Shown here one piece after another: positions 37,826 to 48,817 of a stretch of DNA of 64,000 bases (position 1 is its first letter; each line of letters starts with the position of its first letter). Both the position numbers and the translations under genes were made by a program. The notes below the pieces were generated by a model, which worked only from the letters and a program-made list of their open reading frames with translations, was not told the origin of the DNA and made no database searches. The DNA lies in NCBI GenBank assembly GCA_002914805.1, contig JXTB01000007.1:506773-570772 (forward strand), in the 5' to 3' direction. The DNA is from Parasponia andersonii (taxonomy: Eukaryota; Streptophyta; Magnoliopsida; Rosales; Cannabaceae).

Positions 37826-39639
37826 ATACTTTGCACATATCTCCTCTTCCTGTTCCCACGTTGCTTCCTCAATCACATGATTTCTCCAAAGAACTTTAAC
37901 TACAGGAATAGTCTTATTTCTTAACTCTCTAGCTTCACAGTCTAGAATTTTTATTGGAGCCTCCTCGTAAGAAAGATCATTTCAAAGTTCTAACAGTTCA
38001 TAACTCAAAATATAGGAAGGATCAGAAATATACTTTCTCAATATTGATATGCAGAGTATATTATGCATACCCGATAATGATAGAGGTAGTACTAATCTAT
38101 ATGCCAGATCACCCACATGCTCTAGTATATCAAAAGGTCAAAATAAAAAATAAGTATCTATTGTCTCGAATTGAAGATTTATTTGACCAACTAGAAAATG
38201 CTAGCCATTTCTCTAAAATAGACCCATAATTAGGTTATTATCAGTTGAAGGTTGAAGAAAATGATATGTCCAAGATTATTTTTCGTTCAAGGCATGGCAT
38301 TATGAGTTCTTGGTCATATCGTTTGGTTTGACTAATACCCCAGCAATATTTATGGACCTAATGAATATAGTATTCAAGGAATACTTAGACCAATTGTTAT
38401 CGCTTTTATAGATGATATTTTGGTGTATTCACACTCCAAGACAAAGCATGAGTGACTTTGAGAATGGTTCTTGACATCCTCTGTGAGAAGCAATTATATA
38501 CTAAATTTAAGATGTGTAAGTTTTGGCTAGATCGTGTTTCGTTTCTTAGCCGTATTATTTCAAAGGAAGGCATAGCCATAGACTCTAGTAAAGTTGAAGT
38601 TGTCAAAAGTTGGCTCGTAACGAATAATATAGGTGAGACTCATAACTTTCTGGGTTTGGTTGGTTATTATCGACGTTTTGTGGAAGGATTTTCCCATATT
38701 GCTTCTCCTTTGACGTAATTGACAAGGAAAAATATCAAATTCCACTACTTCGATGAGTGCGAAAAGAGTTTTCGAGAATTAAAGTCACGATTAATATCAA
38801 CGCCAATTTTAGCTATCCCCATCGATACTAAATATTTGTTATTTATAGTGATGCATCTAAACTTGGTTTGGGTTGTGTTTTAATGTAACATAGTAAAGTA
38901 ATTGCTTATGCATCACGACAATTAAAGGATTACAAAAAAACTTACTACACCCATGATCTTGAGTTAGCAGCTTTTGTGTTTGCTCTCAAAATTTGGAGGC
39001 ATTATTTATATAGAGCCAAGTGTGAAATCTTTACAGACTATAAGAGTTTGAAGTACTTATTCACACAAAAAGAGTTAAATATGCAACAACATCGATGATT
39101 AGAATTAGTAAAGGATTATGACTGTGTGATTAACTACTACCTAGGAAAGACTAATGTGGTTGCAGATGCATTAAGTAGAAAGACTATTGAAAATCTTTTC
39201 ATCTTGAAGGGTACCACTATTCTTTTAAGGAATGAGATCCAAAAATTTGATTTAGAGTTGGTATTAAAAAGGAAAATAGGATATTTAGATCCTTTATCAA
39301 TTAAATCAATCCTCCTAGAAAGAATTAAAATTGCTTAGTCGAATAATCCGATGATTACCAAGTTAAAAGTTGACTTACAAGTAGGAAAATGTCTAAAGTT
39401 GGTAATTTCCGAAGAGGGAATATTGAGGTATGGTAAGAGCTTGTACATACCCAATGATGAAGAATTAAAGAAGGAGATTATGAATGAAACTCATTATACT
39501 CCTTATATTGTCCATCCAGGAGGTATCAAAATGTTTTTGAGATTTAAACGATCATTATTAATGGGTTGGTATGAGAAAGGATATTGCAAAATTCATTAAA
39601 CATTATCTAGATTGCCAACAGTTAAAGGCCGAGTACCAA
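37826..39639. mobile_element. Rearranged Ty3/Gypsy (chromovirus) pol remnant
   Basis: The left part (37830-38130) reads on the minus strand as the end of a chromovirus pol, with a chromodomain-like patch VLWRNHVIEEATWEQEEE. The right part (38148-39630) reads on the plus strand as reverse transcriptase (RIEDLFDQLENASHFSKID; FLGLVGYYRRFVEGFSHIA), RNase H (SDASKLGLGCVL) and the start of integrase. The pieces therefore face opposite ways, so the copy is rearranged as well as multiply broken. It is an old fossil enclosed by direct repeats. Confidence 0.8.
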
Positions 39640-41166
39640 TTTCTAAGAAATACCACCTCTAAATTTCACAATGATTATATAACATATTTAAAAATATACC
39701 CTACAAATATTAGATCATGACGAGCTCTATAAAAATAATATAAATTCTGAAATTATAGAACAATGTTTATTGATAGATTTTCAGTACACTAACAACATGT
39801 AATCAAAAATTTATTATTGTTTAATTAAAATACTATTGATTCTAAAATGTTTGAGAATAATTAGACATTTCCAAAAATATCTACGAAAAAAAAGAGTACG
39901 AAAATACATTTTAAGGAGAGATTAGTTTTATAAGAAAACAAAATAGTGATATATTAACGCTAAAGAATACTAAGATCACAAAATAATTAATAAAATTATG
40001 TTTAATCATATAAATACGGTCAATTAAGACTCATTATCGTATCTAAAGAAAAATAAATAAATAAATAATTAGAAGAAGTATGTATAGAATTTTACCCGCA
40101 AATCAATAATAGTGACAAAAATTTTATAATTCTTGAACTGAGACTTTTCTTGAAGATTAAAAGTTTAAAGATTGAGAAATAGATAAAAGCTAATATTTAA
40201 AGAATTTCTCTGTGTGTTGAAATTTAGAGAAAAGGGAAAGAGACGAAGGTGACTAGGGCTTCGAGAAGAATAGAGACATAAATATTAATATTAATATATA
40301 TATATATTTATACTTAAAATCCTATTAATTAAATCATACATTTCTTTTTATTATTATTATAAAATCATATACATAGCTTACGACAACCATTAGTTTTTGT
40401 AATATTTAGTTTGATAAATATGCATATACATCTAATTTCTATTTAAATATTGATATATATATATATGTTATAAAATAATGGCATAAATGTTCTTTTTCAC
40501 GTGACATTTAAATTATATATTATAATTAAAGGGCACCAATCTAATAGGTATTTTTTTTAACTTATACATATGTATTATTTTGACCAATGAAAATTTATCA
40601 TGCACATTTTTTATATTAAAAAGTAAGAGACAAAAAAACATTAATGATGCATATATTTTTATGCATTTCATTATAGCTGTTAGATCACCATTAGATGATG
40701 ATCTAACGACTAAAAAAAAAACTTACACATAAGTAAAAAAAAAATATACCTACTGGATTGGCAACTATAATTAAATACCACATTAAATCAATTAAATATT
40801 AATAACATTAATAACAACGATTACTTATTTAAATAATTCCAAATAAATATATTAGATTATATTAATTACATTTTTTTATTATTTTAAGAATCTACCAAAT
40901 TTTACTACGCATGTAAGAAAATTAGATTAATAGTGCACTCATAATAAAATGTAAAATGACAAATAAAAATTCTCAACATGTACTAAATGTAAACTTTACT
41001 TTATAATTTATATCAGGCCATGTATACGTTGATCGAGTACTGTTAAATATTATTACTGTATAGTATCAAATTATGCACAAATACTATCTACATTAGATAA
41101 TATTAAATACAATTAATAACAAATACCACTTAATAATTCTAGGGTATTCTAATAATGGGTATTACA
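39640..41166. repeat. Direct repeat copy 2 (LTR-like), carrying a MITE
   Basis: It matches 36690-37825 up to about 41015, then continues about 150 bp to GGGTATTACA at 41166. Reversed, this gives TGTAATACCC, the usual start of Tekay/Del-type LTRs. That suggests the repeats are LTRs of the enclosed remnant on the minus strand, with the first copy incomplete. Confidence 0.7.
40531..40765. mobile_element. MITE, GGGCACCAAT family, with target duplication
   Basis: A 235-bp element inserted in direct repeat copy 2, flanked by a perfect 10-bp repeat TATAATTAAA (40521-40530 and 40766-40775). The partner repeat shows the uninterrupted site near 37575. Ends are imperfect inverted repeats: GGGCACCAATCTAATAGGTA at the left against GTTGCCAATCCAGTAGGTA read from the right. 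A 9-10-bp duplication suggests a Mutator-like (MULE) source, but the family is not one I can name. Confidence 0.8.
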
Positions 41167-41596
41167 ACAGGTGAGTCTGAATACATGTAGAACATGATAT
41201 TTTCATTTGTTCATGGTGTACAAGTGGCTGCTATGTTAGTATTTGAGCTAGTAGATTATTAGCCGGTATATACCATAACATGTAGAAAACACATTTAACA
41301 TGAGAGATTGAGAGTGCTAATTCAAAAAGAATATCAAAACTAATATTGCACAACATTTCTGTTCTAAATTGAAAAAGTACCCTAGGGTAGTACATCCATA
41401 AATGTCCAGTAACACAAATTATAACTATTTTTTATTTTTCCAAGCAAAAAAGAAAAGAAAAGAGAGGCCAAAACAAAGGGTCTAAGAATAAGATTAGTTA
41501 ATGTAACTTATTACTTATGCATATTACCTTAACAAAACTAATTCTTCTCCTTTGTTATAATGTACCAGGCTGTACAAACTAGAAAAGGAGGGCTAG

Positions 41597-41597
<1 letters not shown>
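41167..41597. other. Spacer downstream of the aquaporin gene
   Basis: No gene recognised. The part nearest 41600 probably belongs to the 3' UTR or terminator of the minus-strand aquaporin gene. Confidence 0.45.

Positions 41598-41643
<46 letters not shown>
41598..41643. repeat. (TA)n microsatellite in the aquaporin 3' UTR
   Basis: 46 bp of TA dinucleotides, starting 12 bp after the stop codon of the aquaporin gene in its direction of transcription. Confidence 0.95.
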
Positions 41644-41648
<5 letters not shown>

Positions 41649-41655
41649 GAGATAA

Positions 41656-43488
41656 TTAGCGAGCAACACTTCTGGACATGCTTCGAAGAAACGAAGAGCT
41701 TCGAGTAATCTCTCGGAGTGGTTTTTCTGTGAATCTGATCAAATTATAAGCAAAGCCACCAAGTATGGTACCAATAGTTGGGCCTATAACGTAAATCCAT
41801 AGTCCACCATACGTTTTCATGACAATTGCTGGCCCAATACTCCTTGCTGGGTTCATAGATGCCCCGGTCACTGGCCTGCATATATTTCAAACAATTTTCT
41901 GCCACAGTTAATATATTGTCATTGAGCACCAAAAATAAAATAAAAGGGTTAAATAATCTCCTTAAGAAAGAATTAAATTTACTGGGAATAGCACAATTGG
42001 ATAGTAACCAGTTTTCCAATTACTGGGAAGGATCTTTAAGTTCGAATTAATTTCCTCCTCAAAGTTAAAAATAAATGAATAGATTATCAACGTTGAAAAT
42101 TAAATTACCCGGCAACAAAGACATTTAGAAGTATGGTCATTCCGACAGCAATTCCGGCTAATTCTCCAATCTAGAATAGGGAAAAGGAGCAGGAAAAGAA
42201 AAGAAAAAAAAGATTAATTTGTCACGTTTAATATTTAAAAGAAAAATAAAAGACAGAATTTCAATTTGTAGTTCAAATAGTTAAATTAATTTCTAACAAA
42301 ACAATTAAGTACTTCTTAACTTCCTAACTTCCTGCAAGTTGACGAAGCACTAGAAAAAAATAAATATATATTATCTATATAATCGTCCATGTGTTTATGA
42401 ATTATATATATATATTTTTTGATGCTATTTAGTATCGTTTGACTAATTAAAATTTATTATGCATATTTTTTATTATAAAAAAATTAAAAAAAATAATAAT
42501 ATTAATGATACACAATCATTTTATGTACATCATTATATAGATTAAAACATTATTAGACCAGTTAAAAAAAGATATTTATACATAGTATATATGAATAGAT
42601 TAAAAAAAATAATTATTAAATTGACAATATATATATATATTTTTTTGCCTTAATGCTTCAAACAAAATGGAGATTAGTGGTGTTCCAAAAAATTGAAAAG
42701 GGATATATCTATACATAGATAATATTGAAATGAAAGAATTGGATGAGAATGATCATAATCAAGCTTGATGTGGATGGTAATCATGTCTAGGGATTTTAAG
42801 ACTAATTCTCTGTTCTTATTTTGAAATAAAAATTTTAAAAAATAAAATAAAATAAAATAAGTAGGAGGATGAAGGTTATAAATACTAACAGCTCTATTAT
42901 CCGTGGCAACACCAGAAACAACGAACATCAAGAGAAAGGATATAATAATCTCAAAAACAAGGGCTTGGAGATTTGATCCAACTGGAAGTGTTCCAAAGTA
43001 AGAGTCCTCTGTTACGTCGAACAGAAGGCACAACGTTCCACTCGCTAGGATTGATGCCAATACCTGTGCTATTATGTACAGAGGCACCTGCATATATTTA
43101 TGTATATAGATATTATACACTAAAAAATTTAACAAATAAAAATATATGTAATACAATCTATACTTACATCATTGAATCAAATAAACAACATTTCTCAAAC
43201 AAAAAAAGGAAGAAAATAAAAAATCAAATAAATATTACAGGGATCTATTTCATGGTTGGGATACAAAGTTAAAAAAAAAAAAAATACATCCTATTAGTAA
43301 TAAATAATTTTTCCGACTAATCAATTTTTTTTTTTTCAAAATTTCATTAAATATTTCATACTAGTTGGTTTTGAAATTGAAGCTGTGTATTATGTGTTAT
43401 TATAAAAGTTATAATATCTTATTAAGTGCTACATAGCATGACTCAATCTGATTTAATTATTCGAATGGAAGAGGCAATATTTTCTGTT

Positions 43489-43519
<31 letters not shown>

Positions 43520-44393
43520 GTATATATGCTATGAATATAAAAGTGATTGAAATGAAGCTGAATTATACATGAGAATGAAGGGATGAATTAATTAATTAAA
43601 ATTGCCTCTTTGAGAGGGAATTGGCGGAAAATGGCAAAAGTGATGGTGACTGCAGGATTGAAGTGAGCACCGGAGATGTGACCAACGGAATAAACCATGA
43701 CCATCACAATGAAACCCCAAACTACACAAATTCCTGGGAACGTTACAGATCCGTAGATCTTGTTCACTGCCACCGATCCACACCCGGCAAATATCACAAA
43801 GTATGTTCCTATCACCTCTGCAATTATCTGGTCATCATACATGCACACACAAATATTACTATTGTCATCTTCAACTAGTAATTGAGTCATAAATATTACT
43901 TATCATATAACAATTAGTGACGTGCAATTACTTTCTGTAACCACAATGTATAAAAATTGTCACATCATAGTGTGAAACTCAATTAGTTTGATTTTTTGCG
44001 TCATGTGTCAGTTCTGTAATCACTAGTGATGATATATAAGATTCAAATGTAGAGAATTTATTGTTTAGCAGGAAAAGAAAAATATAGAAAAGGAGTCGAA
44101 CGAACGTTTCTAAATTATCATATTATTTAATTTTGATACAACTATCTTATGAGTCTTTCGTGGGAATAACACGTAACATATATACCGGTAGGTGTTCTTA
44201 GGGGACAAAATCTCGTCCATATACTTAACGTATACATATACGACATATGTTTAGAAATGACTTATATATATATATATATATATACCTTTTGGATTAGCTG
44301 AACAATCTCATTAGAAGAACATATTCCGGATCTATTGCTTTGCGTATCACTGCAACTAGCTTCTTCAATCTTTGATAGGTTTGTTGAAGACAT
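41656..44393 (-). CDS. NIP: NIP-type aquaporin (nodulin-26-like intrinsic protein, subgroup I)
   Basis: Five exons in transcript order: 44286-44393, 43606-43827, 42890-43087, 42109-42170, 41656-41875. They total 810 nt (269 aa plus stop) with consistent phases; five exons is the usual NIP layout. The product is a six-helix membrane channel with both half-helix motifs: HFNPAVT (NPA at residues 93-95) and MNPARS (NPA at 205-207). By spacing to the NPA motifs the selectivity filter is W73, V193, A202, R208, the W-V-A-R set of NIP subgroup I, which passes water, glycerol and sometimes metalloids. The tail [11 protein letters not shown] resembles the phosphorylated tail of soybean nodulin 26 (serines 256-258 here). 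Intron 2 begins with GC rather than GT; the other introns are GT-AG. Substrate and tissue are not deducible. NIP1 or NIP4 membership is unresolved. Confidence 0.93.
42400..42640. mobile_element. Decayed MITE of the GGGCACCAAT family in aquaporin intron 3
   Basis: Internal landmarks match the copy at 40531-40765 in the same order: TTGACTAATTAAAATTTATTATGCATATTT, then ATTAATGATACACA, then TACATCATTATA and ATTATTAGACCAG-like blocks. The ends are worn and no target duplication is visible, so this copy is older. Confidence 0.55.
44263..44284. repeat. (TA)n microsatellite at the 5' splice site of aquaporin intron 1
   Basis: In transcript sense exon 1 ends CCAAAAG, then intron 1 starts G followed at once by (TA)11. 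The donor hexamer is therefore GTATAT made by the microsatellite itself. Confidence 0.95.
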
Positions 44394-44496
44394 GTTTTTC
44401 TAGCGAATTACCGTTCAAGAAGCTTATTCAACAAGCACCAAGAGTGTCTCTATCTGTCTCACTCTTTATCTCTTTTTTCTCTTTCTCTCTCAATCT

Positions 44497-44505
44497 CAAA
44501 TATAC
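44497..44505 (-). promoter_or_regulatory. Candidate TATA box of the aquaporin gene
   Basis: The minus strand reads TATATTTGA about 105-115 bp before the ATG, followed by a purine-rich (GAGAGAAAGAG) leader. Distance and context fit a plant core promoter. Not confirmed. Confidence 0.4.
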
Positions 44506-44593
44506 TTATCTAGGAGAGTACTCAGAAGCGAAGCTTAAATGTAGCAACACTCTCTCGTTTGGGAAAAATTGGTGGTTTAACTATTTTTGAGGT

Positions 44594-45684
44594 CAGCTGA
44601 TGGTGGTAAAAGCTCCTAAGCATTTCATTCTCTAAAGCTCTTTTTCTTGTCATTTTCTATTTTTTAAATCAAAATGTTTTCTTCGCTTAATAATTCTTCT
44701 GTTATGGATTGTCCCCTGCTCTAAAACTTAATTAACCGCCTCATCCCTCAAAATAAATAAACCTCATTAACCGTTCAAGACATAATTAGTAATATGGGAG
44801 GCGGTTAATTAGCTATTAGATTAGTAATATTGTATATGCCTTGGACGACAATAACTAATTTTAATTATTTTTTTTTTTCGATTTTGATTTTTTTTTTCAT
44901 TTTTAAAAACACAAAAAAAAACCCCAACATTTACAATCGAGTGCTTACTGTGTAACGAAATTCAGCTGCTTGCGCGGATCAGTAACTTCAAGGAAAATAG
45001 ACTTGGTCCAAATAACTAATATCCAGGTCCATTTCCCTAATTTCCAGACCCGGTGGCCCACTTTGCTCGGGCTCAATGTTTGGACAAGTGTACCGACCAT
45101 AGCCACTACTCAGATTTCAACGAAATGTGTCCTTAGCACTAGTGGGTCGCTGGAGGAGGCCTGGTCTGGCCCATTTCAGAGTTAAAAACAAAAATTCCTA
45201 ACACTTTGACGTGCAAAAAACAAAACAAAAAACTTACAAAAATATGCTGTCAGTTTTTATTTATTTATTTCCATTTGCATGCCACTCTTTTTTTTATAAC
45301 AACACCATTTTAAAAAATATTTTAGAAAAATACCATTTTAAAAAATAGATACTAATTACCAATATTTGAAAATTAGTTATCGGTTCCTTTCCTGGTTATC
45401 ATTTATAGATTAGTTATAAATACATTTGATACTATTTACCAATACTCAAAAATTAGTTACTAGTTACCGGCTACTAATTATTATTTTTAAAAATTATATT
45501 CTTCTAAAAACTTTTTTAAAAGTGATATTTTTCTAAAATGTACAGTATCAAATCTAGAACAAACAAAGCCTACCTTAAATTTGCAATTTTTTTTTTTCTA
45601 AAATGGCCGTAGATGGCTTAATTTTCTCTTAAAACAACTGGTGTGGGCTCATCAACCAATATAGCATCAGACCATATCAACGAC
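44594..45684. other. Upstream region of the aquaporin gene and spacer
   Basis: No gene recognised. A GC-balanced patch at 44955-45190 opens a 71-codon frame without family resemblance. Confidence 0.45.
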
Positions 45685-45994
45685 ACAAAAAACTTTTTTT
45701 TAGAGAAATTTAGGGAAATGACTAATATTTTTTGATTAAAGTTCAATTTGGTTTAATTTCTCACCAAAAAGTATTTGATAAAAGCTTAAAAAATCATATT
45801 ATTCAATAATTTTGGACAAAGCTACGACCAAAAGTCAAAGCAATAACACAAAATTTTTTTTTTTTTGAGAAATTTAAGGAAATGACCAATATTTTTTGAT
45901 TAAGGGTCAGTTTGGTTTAACTTCTTAACAAAAAGTATTTGATAAAAGCCTAAAAAAATCATATTATTCAATAATTTTGGACAAAGCTACGACC
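45685..45994 (+). repeat. Tandem duplication, about 150-bp unit
   Basis: Two adjacent copies, about 45685-45838 and 45850-45994, share GAGAAATTTA, TATTTTTTGATTAA, AAAAAGTATTTGATAAAAGC and TTGGACAAAGCTACGACC in order with a few differences. Confidence 0.85.
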
Positions 45995-46904
45995 AAAAGT
46001 CAAAATTGGCCTAAGGAAGTTTTGACTTTTAGATTATGCAGAAATATATACTATCTTTTAATGAATAAATCATAATGGCTAAAATACCCTAACTTAAAAG
46101 TAAAAATACCATACATTTAATTGAATTTATTTTCATATCAATATTTTTAAAAAAAGTATTAATATATTTAAATCATAATTGACTAAAATACTCTTCATAT
46201 TAATTATTTTGAAGTAACTAAATTGATTCTTTATTGAAATTTTAAATTCAAATAAAAATAAAGTAAATTAAAATAAAATAAATTTAATTGAGTAACTAAT
46301 TTAATTGAGTTTATTTTCATATCAATTTTTTTAAAAAAAGTATTAATATCTTTAGTATGTACAAATATTTATAATTGTAAAAAAAATATTAATAAGCTTT
46401 TTTTATAAATATGCATAATTGTATGATGATGTTTATTTTAGTTATTTTATATTTGCACAACAATTCAGTCATACAGTTTATAAATACTTTAATACATATT
46501 TTTTAAGTTACATCACTTTAAAATTAAAGTTTATCAAACACTCTGTTACTTTACGCTACAACGGATTTTCTTTTCAGTACAACTCAAAGTGTTTTTCTTA
46601 AAATTTACAACTCTACTAAATTGGCTCTAAGTAAATGTCGGCTTTTAAATTTATAGCTAAATGTCCAAGTATATATATCTTTACACTCAATAGATATACT
46701 TATCTACTAATTTTAATTAATGTACTTAGTATATAAATTTTTATGTTTGATAGATAATATTTTACATTTGATATATAAATATATATATATATATATACCA
46801 GACATTTTATTATAACATTTGAAAAACGGATATGTACTTAAATTAAGCCCAAAATTCGATCATTTTGTTATAAAACTCTTTTTTCCCGAGAAATAAAGAA
46901 TTCT

Positions 46905-47082
46905 TCTTCTTTTTTCAAACATATCCTATTTTATGGTACATAACCCTTTCAGTATGGAAGTGGAAAAGAAGTAAAACATATCAAAATTTTGGATTCTTTT
47001 TTCAAACTATATCCTATTTTATGGTACATAATCCTTTCAGCATGGAAGTGGAAAAGAAGTAAAACATATCAAAATTTTGGAA
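46905..47082 (+). repeat. Tandem duplication, 88-bp period
   Basis: Two copies of a unit containing TATCCTATTTTATGGTACAT and GAAGTGGAAAAGAAGTAAAA, with only a few differences, repeat at an 88-bp interval. Confidence 0.85.
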
Positions 47083-48000
47083 ATAGACATACGAGTTAAA
47101 AAATGGAAGGGATTAAAGGGAAATGGACCTAAGTAGTAGTAATTTACACTAAAATAACTTTTCTGATCATATAGTATAATTTATGACCATTGATTAATTC
47201 TAAATAAAATTCATAATTTTATGGGCACAGATATTATGACTCCCATAATATAATACTCTGATATTATTAGTAAACTTAATTTTCGAAAAACTCCTAAAAC
47301 AATTATTTTAATCCAAATTACTACTGTCCATATCAAATTCTTCTTCGTCGAAAGTGACGCAAACAAAAAAAAAAAATCAATGTATAAGTGGTTATTATAA
47401 GGATGTTTAGAATAATATGGTTTCCAATTGTTTATATATCCTGATAATACTGGGATATATGATAGATCTGTAGGATGAATATATAATACAATCTCACTAG
47501 GACTGAGAGAAGTGTTAAAAATCATTTCCTGTAAATAGAGAGGGGATCAATCCTTTGGTTTGAGACGGAGAAAATATAGAAGTCTAAGAAACTACAATGG
47601 AAGAGTTTCACGATTTACTATTCTATTTTCTCAATAGAAGTTTCTTCGGTGTTTTGATCCATGTGATTGAACGTAAATGCTTCTTTGATGGTTAATTTCA
47701 TCTATGAGCGCAAATAAAATTAGCTGAGCTGTGTTAAATATTAATGTTTATGGATTGTTCTACTTTAAACATGCACTTTCATATACATATAAACAATTCA
47801 AATCACTGTAAGAATTCAAAATTTTTTATTATGAAATTTCTACATAATATAGATTTGAACTTTTTTCTTCCTACACACTCACACACATTCTTAATAATTT
47901 TAGACCAATTGAGCTGATAATAATAAAGTAAATAAGTATAGTCATTAATTATGCATGTATATGGTAAACAATTTATAATTTATCAGAATTTATAGCTAGT
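47083..48000. other. Spacer left of the chromovirus
   Basis: No gene recognised. Frames here are short and without resemblance. Confidence 0.45.
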
Positions 48001-48817
48001 NNNNNNNNNNNNNNNNNNNNNNNNNNNNNNNNNNNNNNNNNNNNNNNNNNNNNNNNNNNNNNNNNNNNNNNNNNNNNNNNNNNNNNNNNNNNNNNNNNNN
48101 NNNNNNNNNNNNNNNNNNNNNNNNNNNNNNNNNNNNNNNNNNNNNNNNNNNNNNNNNNNNNNNNNNNNNNNNNNNNNNNNNNNNNNNNNNNNNNNNNNNN
48201 NNNNNNNNNNNNNNNNNNNNNNNNNNNNNNNNNNNNNNNNNNNNNNNNNNNNNNNNNNNNNNNNNNNNNNNNNNNNNNNNNNNNNNNNNNNNNNNNNNNN
48301 NNNNNNNNNNNNNNNNNNNNNNNNNNNNNNNNNNNNNNNNNNNNNNNNNNNNNNNNNNNNNNNNNNNNNNNNNNNNNNNNNNNNNNNNNNNNNNNNNNNN
48401 NNNNNNNNNNNNNNNNNNNNNNNNNNNNNNNNNNNNNNNNNNNNNNNNNNNNNNNNNNNNNNNNNNNNNNNNNNNNNNNNNNNNNNNNNNNNNNNNNNNN
48501 NNNNNNNNNNNNNNNNNNNNNNNNNNNNNNNNNNNNNNNNNNNNNNNNNNNNNNNNNNNNNNNNNNNNNNNNNNNNNNNNNNNNNNNNNNNNNNNNNNNN
48601 NNNNNNNNNNNNNNNNNNNNNNNNNNNNNNNNNNNNNNNNNNNNNNNNNNNNNNNNNNNNNNNNNNNNNNNNNNNNNNNNNNNNNNNNNNNNNNNNNNNN
48701 NNNNNNNNNNNNNNNNNNNNNNNNNNNNNNNNNNNNNNNNNNNNNNNNNNNNNNNNNNNNNNNNNNNNNNNNNNNNNNNNNNNNNNNNNNNNNNNNNNNN
48801 NNNNNNNNNNNNNNNNN
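48001..48817. other. Assembly gap (817 undetermined bases) over the chromovirus 3' LTR edge
   Basis: A run of N. By alignment with the right LTR, the outer edge of the left LTR should fall near 48190, inside this gap, so the target duplication on this side cannot be read. Confidence 1.

Noticed and set aside
43588-43605. Continuation of aquaporin exon 2 past GAG to a stop (ending EAILIN)
   Set aside because: This is read-through into intron 2. Exon 3 resumes in phase with the conserved VPLYIIAQ block.
44970-45185. 71-codon open frame
   Set aside because: No family resemblance and no splice or promoter context; probably chance in a GC-balanced patch.
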